DNA of 39,364 nucleotides, from positions 1-39,364 of IMG/VR virus record IMGVR_UViG_3300009103_000070. The stretch is one strand, 5' to 3'. Below, one piece after another: positions 8,120-15,072 of the stretch. Under the pieces are notes generated by a model that was not told where the DNA came from, made no database searches, and was given only the letters and a program-made list of their open reading frames with translations. Source of the DNA: a virus. The position numbers and the translations under genes are program-made. Position 1 is the stretch's first letter. Each line of letters starts with the position of its first letter.

Positions 8120-8386
8120 ATGATGAGACCATGTAACAGATATGTTTTAATTTCAAAGCCGAAAGCGGATAAAAGCGAAAGTTTAATCGCGCTGCCGGAG
8201 GGGTCCTTCAGGCCCGAAAGTAAATATTCAAAAGTAGAAATTTTTGCTGCGGCACCAGACGTCCGCCCTCCTATTTCGGTTGGGAATTCGGCAATCGTTT
8301 TAACACATATGATCGAAGAAGTGGAATTTGACAATGAAGTAGTCTATTTAGTATTAGAAAATCATATTCTTGCGATTTTAGATTAG
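8120..8386 (+). CDS. groS: GroES-like co-chaperonin
   Basis: An 88-residue GroES-fold protein, the lid of the GroEL cage. The N-terminus MMRPCNRYVLI matches the first strand of GroES. A shortened loop (about 17-30) replaces the mobile loop, and a VGNSAIVL strand and the C-terminal ENHILAILD match the GroES ending (ESDILAIVE in E. coli). It is about ten residues shorter than bacterial GroES, mostly in the loops, as in other phage co-chaperonins such as T4 gp31. A full GroEL gene lies about 20 kb downstream at 28769. The ATG follows the reductase stop by 4 nt; an alternative ATG is at 8123. Confidence 0.85.
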   Translation: MMRPCNRYVLISKPKADKSESLIALPEGSFRPESKYSKVEIFAAAPDVRPPISVGNSAIVLTHMIEEVEFDNEVVYLVLENHILAILD

Positions 8387-8398
8387 GAGAACTTTAAT

Positions 8399-8554
8399 AT
8401 GAATAGAAACTTTTTAAATTTAATTAAGGAATTGATCAGTGAAGAACTTATCGAGAGGGAAGAACTTCTGGAGTCACCGGTTAATAAAAACAGACAAATT
8501 ATTCTGGAAAGAAAACTCAATAAGATGTTGGGAAAAAAGATAGATGAGCGATGA
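8399..8554 (+). CDS. small acidic helical protein
   Basis: A 51-residue open frame begins with ATG after TAGGAG at ideal spacing and ends overlapping the next gene by 11 nt. The sequence is Leu/Ile/Glu-rich, with MNRNFLNLIKELISEEL at the start and a Lys-rich end, and is predicted as two amphipathic helices. I do not recognise a family. The N-terminal L-I-K-E and L-I-S-E steps resemble the L/I-x-E cleavage sites of T4-type capsid-packaged proteins, but this may be coincidence. Tight coupling and the good ribosome site make it a likely real gene. Confidence 0.6.
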   Translation: MNRNFLNLIKELISEELIEREELLESPVNKNRQIILERKLNKMLGKKIDER

Positions 8555-8735
8555 TGCTTATGAAGTTAATAAAATAATAAAATCTTGGGATCTTGGATAT
8601 AATTTGGGCCACGCTTTGAAATATATTGTGAAATATAAGGAAGGTAGTGAAAAACCAATTGATGATTTGAGAAAGGCAAGATTTTTTATTGATCGCCACA
8701 TCCGACTCTTGAATCAGGAAGATGAAACTCAATAA
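8544..8735 (+). CDS. DUF3310-like small protein
   Basis: A 63-residue protein with the pattern WDLGYNLGHALKYIVKYKEG, then DLRKARFFIDRHI. This matches the DUF3310 family (conserved G-x-x-x-G-x-A-I/L-KYI and KA-x-x-Y/F-L/I blocks) found in many phages, including the T7 gp1.7 nucleotide-kinase group. In T7, gp1.7 phosphorylates dTMP and dGMP. Here the protein is very short and only the DUF3310 block is present, so an activity is not assured. It overlaps its neighbours on both sides and lies in the nucleotide-metabolism part of the operon. Confidence 0.65.
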   Translation: MSDDAYEVNKIIKSWDLGYNLGHALKYIVKYKEGSEKPIDDLRKARFFIDRHIRLLNQEDETQ

Positions 8736-9603
8736 GCATATTTATAAAAAGGAAATTATTGTCATCGGCGGAGGACTGAGTGCTCTTTTATACTCTTATT
8801 ATAACAATTTGCCTTGTATTTTTTCTAAGTCCAGCGTTCCCTTTGGGTTTGATGTATTTGATGGGGGGTACGACTTCTCGTTCCTCGGAGTTGAGGAGCC
8901 GAATAGACTAGTCATCTGGCAAAGGCTTATAACCTCCCTCTCTCTGGGTGGTCAGTTGCCGATGTCGGATAAAACAGAGTCTATTAGTATACAAGACAAC
9001 AAGCTTAAGGCAGTTACCGGCAATTCTAGGCTGGGTCGGTTTGAATTTGACAAGTTGGTTGTTTTCGACGACAGGGACATTCGAGGCTTGCCACCCACAA
9101 GGGGCCAGGAAGTTGGAAAATGCAGAGTTATTGATTGGTTTCATGTTCGATCCGGTATGGAGCATAATCATAATTCGCTGGAGACCGAAGACGACTTCAT
9201 TCAGAAAGTTATTTTCTACCCGTCAGATAGATTTGGAAATCAAACGTCAGAAAGAATTAGAAAGGATCTCGTGGCGATATCTTGTTTAGAACAGGATCAA
9301 TTAGATGATTTTGATTATTCGGACACGATGGCCAAGTTTAAGATTACGCAGATGATGAAAGACGCTGGAATAAGGGGTGCTCGCAACGGCAGAGATACTT
9401 ATAATCCCAATATTTACAGATATTATTCTCCCAAGATAGAGGCAGCAGAAAGACAAATATTTAAAGATGTCAAGAACTTTTATAAAAAAGATAAAAGATT
9501 CGAATTCAGGCACGAATCGCCTGAAGAAATTATTAAATTATTTTCTTGCGATCCTCAATCTTATTGTTCAAAAATTACGGAGTTATTGTATAAAAATAAC
9601 TAA
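8722..9603 (+). CDS. Rossmann-fold FAD/NAD-binding-like protein of unknown function
   Basis: This 293-residue protein opens with EIIVIGGGLSALLYSYY (11-27), a beta-alpha-beta dinucleotide-binding signature (GGGLSA, 16-21) as in FAD- or NAD-dependent oxidoreductases. The conserved acidic residue expected about 20 residues later is not obvious. The middle contains WFHVRSGMEHNHNS and the C-terminal 70 residues are helical and charged. I do not recognise a specific oxidoreductase family or a second cofactor motif. It overlaps the DUF3310-like gene by 14 nt, and about 10 nt separate it from the next gene. A role in modifying a nucleotide or a protein is possible but unsupported. Confidence 0.6.
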   Translation: MKLNKHIYKKEIIVIGGGLSALLYSYYNNLPCIFSKSSVPFGFDVFDGGYDFSFLGVEEPNRLVIWQRLITSLSLGGQLPMSDKTESISIQDNKLKAVTGNSRLGRFEFDKLVVFDDRDIRGLPPTRGQEVGKCRVIDWFHVRSGMEHNHNSLETEDDFIQKVIFYPSDRFGNQTSERIRKDLVAISCLEQDQLDDFDYSDTMAKFKITQMMKDAGIRGARNGRDTYNPNIYRYYSPKIEAAERQIFKDVKNFYKKDKRFEFRHESPEEIIKLFSCDPQSYCSKITELLYKNN

Positions 9604-9613
9604 TTATATAACG

Positions 9614-9811
9614 ATGGGTCACCTAAGAGACGTTAACGAGGGATATTTTGAGCATTTCCGCCATGCCTTTGAGATGGGGTCTGTCTTATTCTTGGCTTCC
9701 TTCGGTCAGTTCTTGCACTCTGTGTTCCCGGCCATCCGTCCGCCTCTCGGATCCGATGTGAGGTCCCTGATTAAATTTTTAGAATCAAAGCTGCCGGAGA
9801 ATAGAAAATGA
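9614..9811 (+). CDS. DUF6356-like small membrane-associated protein
   Basis: A 65-residue protein starting MGHLRDVNEGYFEHFRHAFEMG and ending with a HSVFPAIRP-type segment. This pattern (YF-x-HF-x-x-A, a hydrophobic stretch LFLASFGQFLHSVFP, then a charged tail) matches the DUF6356-type proteins common in T4-like and T7-like environmental phages. The function of that family is not known. The ATG at 9614 was chosen because family members begin here; no clear Shine-Dalgarno precedes it, so translation may be coupled to the gene upstream. Its TGA overlaps the next ATG (ATGA). Confidence 0.65.
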   Translation: MGHLRDVNEGYFEHFRHAFEMGSVLFLASFGQFLHSVFPAIRPPLGSDVRSLIKFLESKLPENRK

Positions 9812-11982
9812 AGCAATTTTTTGAAGGCTTGCGCCGCTGGACCACCCTAAATGAAGGGCGGCTGCTTGCAGAGGGGCGCCTTGAGGACGTTAAAAAGAGG
9901 TTCAAACATATTGATCCTAATTGGATTGATCGTATGTCCGAACGAGATCCTTCCGGAAATAATAAATACTTAATGTGGGCCATTAAGCAATTTGCGAAAA
10001 TAACAGAACCATATCGCGAGAAAGCCCAAGCCCAAAGCGATGCCCGTGGTGGGCACCTACATCCAGACGACGAAGTCGTCGTCGCCCAAGCGTCATACGA
10101 GGCATACAGGGCCATAGCCGATGCTATAGGGAAATTCCATGCAAATTCTCAAAGATTGAAGAGTAAAGATATCAACACCTACAAAACCGCCGATGATATT
10201 GCGGCGGCGATTAGGGATCTTGGGATGAGCGATAGGCGAAAAAGACAAAAAAGGAGAGAGCGTGCCCAGGAGGGATCAACGAAAATAGGAGAGGATGATA
10301 ATTTTTTGGTGATGAGGCCCGATACGACGGAGGCGGCCTGTTACTATGGCCAGGGGACTGGAACACCCAAGTATGGTCCGTGGTGCATTGCAAAAACAAA
10401 GGGGCAGAATTATTTTCGATCATACACCGATGACGGGAAAACTTTTTATATAGTCAATATGAAAAATCTTGATGAAGATACTGATGGCAAAAAGGTTGCT
10501 CTGGTATATGAGAGGGACTGGGATTATGACGCTCCAGAGGAGATTTGGAATAGACCAAATAATGAAGTCAGAGAAGATTCATTTCTCAGGTACGTTACAA
10601 AAAATATTATCGCCGCATGGTTTTCTGATTATGAGAAGGTTTATATGGAGTGGGAAACATTCTACTCCGACCCGGAAAAAGAAAATTTAACAGATAATCT
10701 CAAAAAGCTCGCATCCAACTTGGGCCGCGACACCGAGCCCCCCGACGACGTCGCGCAAGAACTCGCTGAAATATTTCAGGATCAGGCCACCGACATTTTT
10801 CAATTATCAGCTGAACACAACAAGGAAAATCCAGCCGGCCCAGACCCGCAGGCCTATGAGGATCTGCTGAACGCGCAGGACTTTTCAAATGTTTATGTAA
10901 CTCTTGAGGATTACGGAGAGGGTATGTGGTGGGATGGCGGAGCACATTGGGAACTCCCAGAATTTAAATACGCCGTGGACGAGCTGGGCGGCGAACAGGG
11001 TTTCGGCCATTGGAAGGATGACATCCTAGAAATTTTCATATCAGTTGCCGATGATAATTATATATATCCAGATGAGTCCGAAGCCATTTCGAGTGAGGAG
11101 AGTATTCGATTTGTATTTCGTCCGGACCCTGGTGAAAACACCTCTCTAGAGGGGTTTGAATCCTTCTTGGAAAGCATGCAGACGGTTGAAGATGCATATG
11201 ATACTATTTTGAAAGAGGCTCTGGAAGCGATGCGCGAAGCAGGCATAACAACATCCGAAGAACACGACAGGAAGGTGGAGCAATTCAGAAAGAAGTATCT
11301 CAACAAGTTTGAGAATTTTGGCGTGATATTCGAGAAAGGAAAATTAAAGTTTTACCAGAAAGAAGAATATGTGGTGCAAATGCCACTCTTCAGAACCCTC
11401 GGTGGCCCAGAACTCAGGCGAGTTGAACCCAGGTCCGGCGGCCAAATTCACACCCCTTCTCCAGAGAGGGACCAATATTTCAAAGACACCGTTGGATATC
11501 TCAACACGCTCAGCGTTAAGGGCCAAGCACTCAAATATGCCTTTGATAAAACTTGGCCACTAGCTTACGACCGATCCAAGGAAATGCAAAAACAATCTGA
11601 ATTCTCGTTGACGGAGATTCATTTATACGGTGATTATAAAGATCAAGTCCAGCTGGAATTCACAGAATATCTTGTTGACCTAGAGAATGGCGGAGAACTC
11701 GGCGCCGCAGTTATATTTTCTAGGGTACCCATGGACGATGAGCGGGGCCTGGCATATACCGACTGGCTTGATGAAAATTTAGACACCTTCTACGACGCAG
11801 TTGCGGAGTTTATCTTAAAAACGGCCCACAAAACCCGCGTTCACCAAGGGCGCGCCAACCCCGGCAAATTTGAGGCAGGTCGAAAGTTGGGATTTGGAGC
11901 ACAAGACTCAGAAGGGCAGGTTTCTGAAAATGCCTCTTATAGTAAACTTTGCGAAGGGTGGAAAAGGTGGGCAGGCAAATGA
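9808..11982 (+). CDS. large phage protein of unknown function with a WCIA-type motif
   Basis: A 724-residue protein. Near residues 178-217 it carries CYYGQGTGTPKYGPWCIA, followed by YFRSYTDDGKTFYIVN. This YG-x-GT...WCIA...dGk-x-FYI block recurs in many uncharacterised phage proteins. The surroundings are acidic and helical, with no nuclease or ATPase motif recognised. The C-terminus includes HQGRANPGKFEAGRKLGF and ends LCEGWKRWAGK, echoing the N-terminal FFEGLRRW. The N-terminus holds two L-x-E steps like T4 prohead-protease sites (LNE, LAE), so it may be packaged in the capsid; this is inference. It is translationally coupled on both sides by ATGA overlaps. Confidence 0.7.
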   Translation: MKQFFEGLRRWTTLNEGRLLAEGRLEDVKKRFKHIDPNWIDRMSERDPSGNNKYLMWAIKQFAKITEPYREKAQAQSDARGGHLHPDDEVVVAQASYEAYRAIADAIGKFHANSQRLKSKDINTYKTADDIAAAIRDLGMSDRRKRQKRRERAQEGSTKIGEDDNFLVMRPDTTEAACYYGQGTGTPKYGPWCIAKTKGQNYFRSYTDDGKTFYIVNMKNLDEDTDGKKVALVYERDWDYDAPEEIWNRPNNEVREDSFLRYVTKNIIAAWFSDYEKVYMEWETFYSDPEKENLTDNLKKLASNLGRDTEPPDDVAQELAEIFQDQATDIFQLSAEHNKENPAGPDPQAYEDLLNAQDFSNVYVTLEDYGEGMWWDGGAHWELPEFKYAVDELGGEQGFGHWKDDILEIFISVADDNYIYPDESEAISSEESIRFVFRPDPGENTSLEGFESFLESMQTVEDAYDTILKEALEAMREAGITTSEEHDRKVEQFRKKYLNKFENFGVIFEKGKLKFYQKEEYVVQMPLFRTLGGPELRRVEPRSGGQIHTPSPERDQYFKDTVGYLNTLSVKGQALKYAFDKTWPLAYDRSKEMQKQSEFSLTEIHLYGDYKDQVQLEFTEYLVDLENGGELGAAVIFSRVPMDDERGLAYTDWLDENLDTFYDAVAEFILKTAHKTRVHQGRANPGKFEAGRKLGFGAQDSEGQVSENASYSKLCEGWKRWAGK

Positions 11983-12974
11983 AACTCCTGATGGAAAACT
12001 GGCGAGAATATATCAAAGAGGTAGAAGCCTTTGACGATATTGCCACCACACCAGAACAAATCCAACAAAGCATTGACTGGTTTTATGCCAGTCCAAAGTT
12101 TGATAGAGGCGAAAAGAAGGGTGAAGAAAGCTGGGAAGGCCACACTATTATTACTTACGGACTCTCCAAGGGCGATGAGTTTCATTTTGTTGTCAATAAA
12201 GAAGGGATCCCAGTTGCCTATGTCGCCACCGCTCCATTCAGAGAGGGCTACGCTGTTGGTAATGTAAGAAAAAGTGTTAAAAAGCCTTATGCAAGCCAAC
12301 TTTACCAATGGCTGATAGATAGATACGGTGTCCTGTATAGCGATAAAGCGCAGACTACAGATGGGGCAAAAACTTGGGAAAGATTTCCAAACAAAAAAAG
12401 AGTTGAAACAGAAGACGAAGACGGCAAAGGCCGTTGGAGACATCGCATAGGAAAAGAAATCAATGAAGGCTTCATAGATCTTTTCTATAAAAGAAGGGAA
12501 GACGCAGATGTTTCTGTGGAAAAAATCCAGAGAATGTATGCAGATTATAGGTTATCTCGTGATTTGAGGCTCGGCGGCAACGGCAAAACAGGCTTGAAGC
12601 ACCTCAAAACAAAGAGAGCGAGACTGCGCCGAATGAAAGAAATAGAAGATCTCATTCCGGTACTTCAAGGCCACGTTATGGATATTGATAATATCGAGTC
12701 TGAATTGGCCAGCGGAAACTTTGTGTGGCCAAAGGAAATGAGAAAGGCGCCATATCGCGGTGTCGGAATGGGCAGGAACCTGAATAGTTGGTTCAGGGAT
12801 CCCGACAAGGCTCTGCCGCATCTGCGGGACGTCTTGTTGCTCGGAGCGATTAAACACCTTAAAAAGTGGCATGCCCGATTCGCGGATTCGCTGGGAATTG
12901 AAAAATACGAAGACGACCCTCTCCAAGATGTTTCAGCAATAAAAGCCTTCATGGGTACAGCAAAAGAGAGATAG
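11979..12974 (+). CDS. hypothetical protein with MKLLMENWREYIKE N-terminus
   Basis: A 331-residue protein. The start at 11979 is preferred over an upstream one (11949) because ATGA overlaps the previous stop and because MKLLMENWR-type N-termini recur in marine myovirus proteins. The first 110 residues form a mixed alpha/beta domain with FHFVVNKEGIPVAYVATAPFREGYAVGNV, resembling an acyltransferase-like or KTSC-like small domain only loosely. The remainder is basic and helical with many Arg/Lys. No catalytic motif is recognised. The leading IKE step fits the T4 gp21 cleavage consensus, making it a candidate internal head protein. It pairs with the 724-residue neighbour. Confidence 0.65.
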   Translation: MKLLMENWREYIKEVEAFDDIATTPEQIQQSIDWFYASPKFDRGEKKGEESWEGHTIITYGLSKGDEFHFVVNKEGIPVAYVATAPFREGYAVGNVRKSVKKPYASQLYQWLIDRYGVLYSDKAQTTDGAKTWERFPNKKRVETEDEDGKGRWRHRIGKEINEGFIDLFYKRREDADVSVEKIQRMYADYRLSRDLRLGGNGKTGLKHLKTKRARLRRMKEIEDLIPVLQGHVMDIDNIESELASGNFVWPKEMRKAPYRGVGMGRNLNSWFRDPDKALPHLRDVLLLGAIKHLKKWHARFADSLGIEKYEDDPLQDVSAIKAFMGTAKER

Positions 12975-13856
12975 TTGAGTTATCACCTTGCAGGTATAGT
13001 TCCCGTAGCGGGACAGCCACTTGATTTTAAAATGGACTGGCACGATTCGCTTATGCCAATCGCGCCAGACTATCTCGCAGTTGAGCGAGCAGTCTTTGAG
13101 TGTGCTTGGGCTGGCTGCGAAACAATCTGGATTGTTTGTAACGACGATATGACTCCACTCATTCGACACAGATTGGGCGAGTGGGTCCAGGATCCAGTCT
13201 GGATCGGAAGAAGACACGACCCCTATCCGTCGCAGACAAGAAAGCAAATACCAATTTACTATGTTCCAGTTCACGCTAAGGACGTTGGCAAGCGCGACTG
13301 TCTGTCTTGGAGCGTAATTTGGGGAGCAACCACCGCTTTCAGAGTTTCAGTTAAGTTAAGTAAGTGGGTCGTCCCAAGAAAATATTATGTTGCCTTCCCC
13401 TACGGCGTTTATGATCCAGAGATCCTGCGACCACACAGAAAAGATATTTCAAGCGAAAGACCTTTTATGCTGAGCCACAAAGGAAAGACAGTTAAAGATA
13501 ATGAATACCTCTCCTTCACCTTCGACCGTGATGATTTCGTCGCTTGCCGCAGAAAGATCCGCGAGGGCACCGGGCAATACAATTCCGAGGTCTTAGAAGA
13601 CGGAATATTCCCCAGAGAGAAACTACCAAAAGAAAAAAGATACTCTGCACGACATTTTTTACTTGACAAAATCTTTGAACCTGTTATAATATATAAAGAG
13701 AATAAAGTTGAAGTCCCTTGGTATCACAACATAGATTCATGGGATGGCTATTGCAATTATTTAGGGTCAGAGGAGAGGAAGTTGGTTCAGAGACCTCACC
13801 CAATATTTATGAAATATCACGAATGGAATGAAATAGGAGTTGATGATGAAAAATAA
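12975..13856 (+). CDS. nucleotidyltransferase-like (GT-A fold) protein
   Basis: A 293-residue protein whose first 60 residues read like a sugar-nucleotide pyrophosphorylase: LAGIVPVAGQPL, then a PIAPDYLAVERAVFECAWAGC helix, then ETIWIVCND. This is the strand-loop-helix-strand of NTP-transferase (GT-A) folds, where the first loop binds nucleotide. The usual G-G-x-G-T-R loop is replaced by VAGQPLDFKMDW, so the activity is uncertain. Later parts (SFTFDRDDFVACRRKI) are not diagnostic. The start is TTG immediately after the upstream TAG, with only a weak AGAGAG ribosome site. A consensus promoter lies inside the last quarter of the gene. Confidence 0.55.
   Translation: MSYHLAGIVPVAGQPLDFKMDWHDSLMPIAPDYLAVERAVFECAWAGCETIWIVCNDDMTPLIRHRLGEWVQDPVWIGRRHDPYPSQTRKQIPIYYVPVHAKDVGKRDCLSWSVIWGATTAFRVSVKLSKWVVPRKYYVAFPYGVYDPEILRPHRKDISSERPFMLSHKGKTVKDNEYLSFTFDRDDFVACRRKIREGTGQYNSEVLEDGIFPREKLPKEKRYSARHFLLDKIFEPVIIYKENKVEVPWYHNIDSWDGYCNYLGSEERKLVQRPHPIFMKYHEWNEIGVDDEK
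13663..13690 (+). promoter_or_regulatory. sigma70-type promoter inside a coding region
   Basis: TTGACA (13663-13668) and TATAAT (13685-13690) are both perfect hexamers with a 16-nt spacer. They lie within the nucleotidyltransferase-like gene and point at the coiled-coil gene at 13846, the methyltransferase and dnaE. This is the only placed promoter without a 17-nt spacer and the only one wholly inside a gene. Confidence 0.7.
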
Positions 13857-14136
13857 GACTAAATCACAATTGAATAAAATGACAAAGAAGAATCTTTTGC
13901 TTCATATTGAAAATATGCAATTGTTGATTGAGAACGACCACCTTGAAACGCAAAAAACAAATAAAGAGATGCAAGATGTTCTTGCCAAATACAACGAGGG
14001 TTCGGCAGAAAATAAGCTATCAACAATCCGAGTATGCGCCGGAATCCTCCGGAGCAATATTTTTAAGATGAAGCTTAATCCAGAAGATAGAGCAAGGATC
14101 ATAAAAGAGGTGGATCTATTCATGGACAAAATATAA
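13846..14136 (+). CDS. coiled-coil hypothetical protein
   Basis: A 96-residue protein, Lys-rich at the N-terminus (KNKTKSQLNKMTKKNLLLHI) and then a long helix with heptad-like leucines and Glu/Lys. No family is recognised. TTG, ATG and ATG codons sit in a row at 13840-13848; the second ATG (13846) has AGGAG at the best spacing and is chosen. It overlaps the upstream gene by 11 nt and the downstream gene by one base. It is the first gene after the internal promoter at 13663. Confidence 0.6.
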   Translation: MKNKTKSQLNKMTKKNLLLHIENMQLLIENDHLETQKTNKEMQDVLAKYNEGSAENKLSTIRVCAGILRSNIFKMKLNPEDRARIIKEVDLFMDKI

Positions 14137-14360
14137 TGACAAGGGGCGATTACGTTTTGATATATGACACCGACTGCGACCGGACCAACCCCGGAGTTAG
14201 AATATGTGGCAGCGGCATTATTTTGGAAGATTACGATATCCCCAATACCTTTGGCAGAAGGATGTACATAATCTCTGTTAATGGACAAAATAGAACCTAT
14301 GATGACGCCTTTTATTCCTTTGAGGTAACGAGTAGAGCAAATGAAGAGCTTAATAAATAA
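14136..14360 (+). CDS. small hypothetical protein
   Basis: A 74-residue protein with MTRGDYVLIYDTDCDRTNPGVRICGSGIILEDYD, resembling a small beta-barrel (SH3-like) with a GDYV start strand. No family is recognised with confidence. The start overlaps the upstream TAA (TAATG) and the end overlaps the methyltransferase start by 20 nt. It probably serves as an accessory of the downstream operon, but nothing in the sequence shows a function. Confidence 0.55.
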   Translation: MTRGDYVLIYDTDCDRTNPGVRICGSGIILEDYDIPNTFGRRMYIISVNGQNRTYDDAFYSFEVTSRANEELNK

Positions 14361-15072
14361 TATTATTTGTGGCGATGCCATAGAAGAAATGAAAAAGATT
14401 CCAGATGCTTCGGTGGATATGATCCTATGTGATCTTCCCTATGGGACAACTAATTGTAGGTGGGACACCCCGCTCCCACTCGACGAGTTGTGGGAACAAT
14501 ATTTGAGAGTAACAAAGCCCAGCGCAGCCATTGTCCTAACAGCTTCGCAGCCATTTACGAGTGTCCTCATTTGCTCAAATTTGAAACACTACCGGTATAA
14601 TTGGGTGTGGGAGAAGTCTAAGGCCACAGGATACCTGAATGCCAAGCGGATGCCCCTGAAAGCACACGAAGAAGTTTGCATCTTTTATAAGAAGCCACCT
14701 ACTTATAATCCTCAGTTCTGGGAGAGCACCCCATACAATAAGGGAAAGGCTCACAGACCTACCGAGGTTTATGGAAAACAAAAATCTGTGTTAGTAAAAA
14801 GTGACGGACAGCGCTATCCTAGATCAGTTCAATATTTCAAGACTGCTGAGAGCGAAGGTAAAACGCGCCACTCCACACAGAAGCCTTTGGCTCTTTTTGA
14901 ATATATGATTGAAACATACACAAATCCTGGAGAATTGGTGCTTGATAGTTGTATTGGGAGCGGCACAACCGCAGTGGCCGCGAAAAGATTAAAAAGAAAC
15001 TATATTGGTATTGACAAAGACCCAGAATATGTTATAATAAGTAAAGAAAGGTTGGAGAACACACATGAATAA
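14341..15072 (+). CDS. DNA adenine-N6/cytosine-N4 methyltransferase, beta class
   Basis: A 243-residue SAM-dependent methyltransferase. Motif IV is DLPYG (31-35) in SVDMILCDLPYGT, preceded by the IICGDAIEEMKKIPDAS segment. The FxGxG-like SAM motif is LDSCIGSGTT (about 201-210) near the C-terminus, with RHSTQKPLALFEYMI before it. Catalytic motif first and SAM motif last is the beta-class order. DLPY instead of DPPY, and DSCIGSG instead of DPFxGSG, are accepted variants that leave the exact base unclear. It lies between small genes and dnaE, overlapping dnaE by 8 nt. Its likely role is modifying phage DNA against restriction. Confidence 0.88.
   Translation: MKSLINNIICGDAIEEMKKIPDASVDMILCDLPYGTTNCRWDTPLPLDELWEQYLRVTKPSAAIVLTASQPFTSVLICSNLKHYRYNWVWEKSKATGYLNAKRMPLKAHEEVCIFYKKPPTYNPQFWESTPYNKGKAHRPTEVYGKQKSVLVKSDGQRYPRSVQYFKTAESEGKTRHSTQKPLALFEYMIETYTNPGELVLDSCIGSGTTAVAAKRLKRNYIGIDKDPEYVIISKERLENTHE

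Noticed and set aside
11937-12443. 168-residue minus-strand open frame
   Set aside because: It runs antisense across the end of the 724-residue gene and the start of the next one. No ribosome site or motif is visible and no gene on the minus strand is supported anywhere.
13902-14381. 159-residue minus-strand open frame
   Set aside because: It is antisense to three coupled plus-strand genes and has no supporting features.
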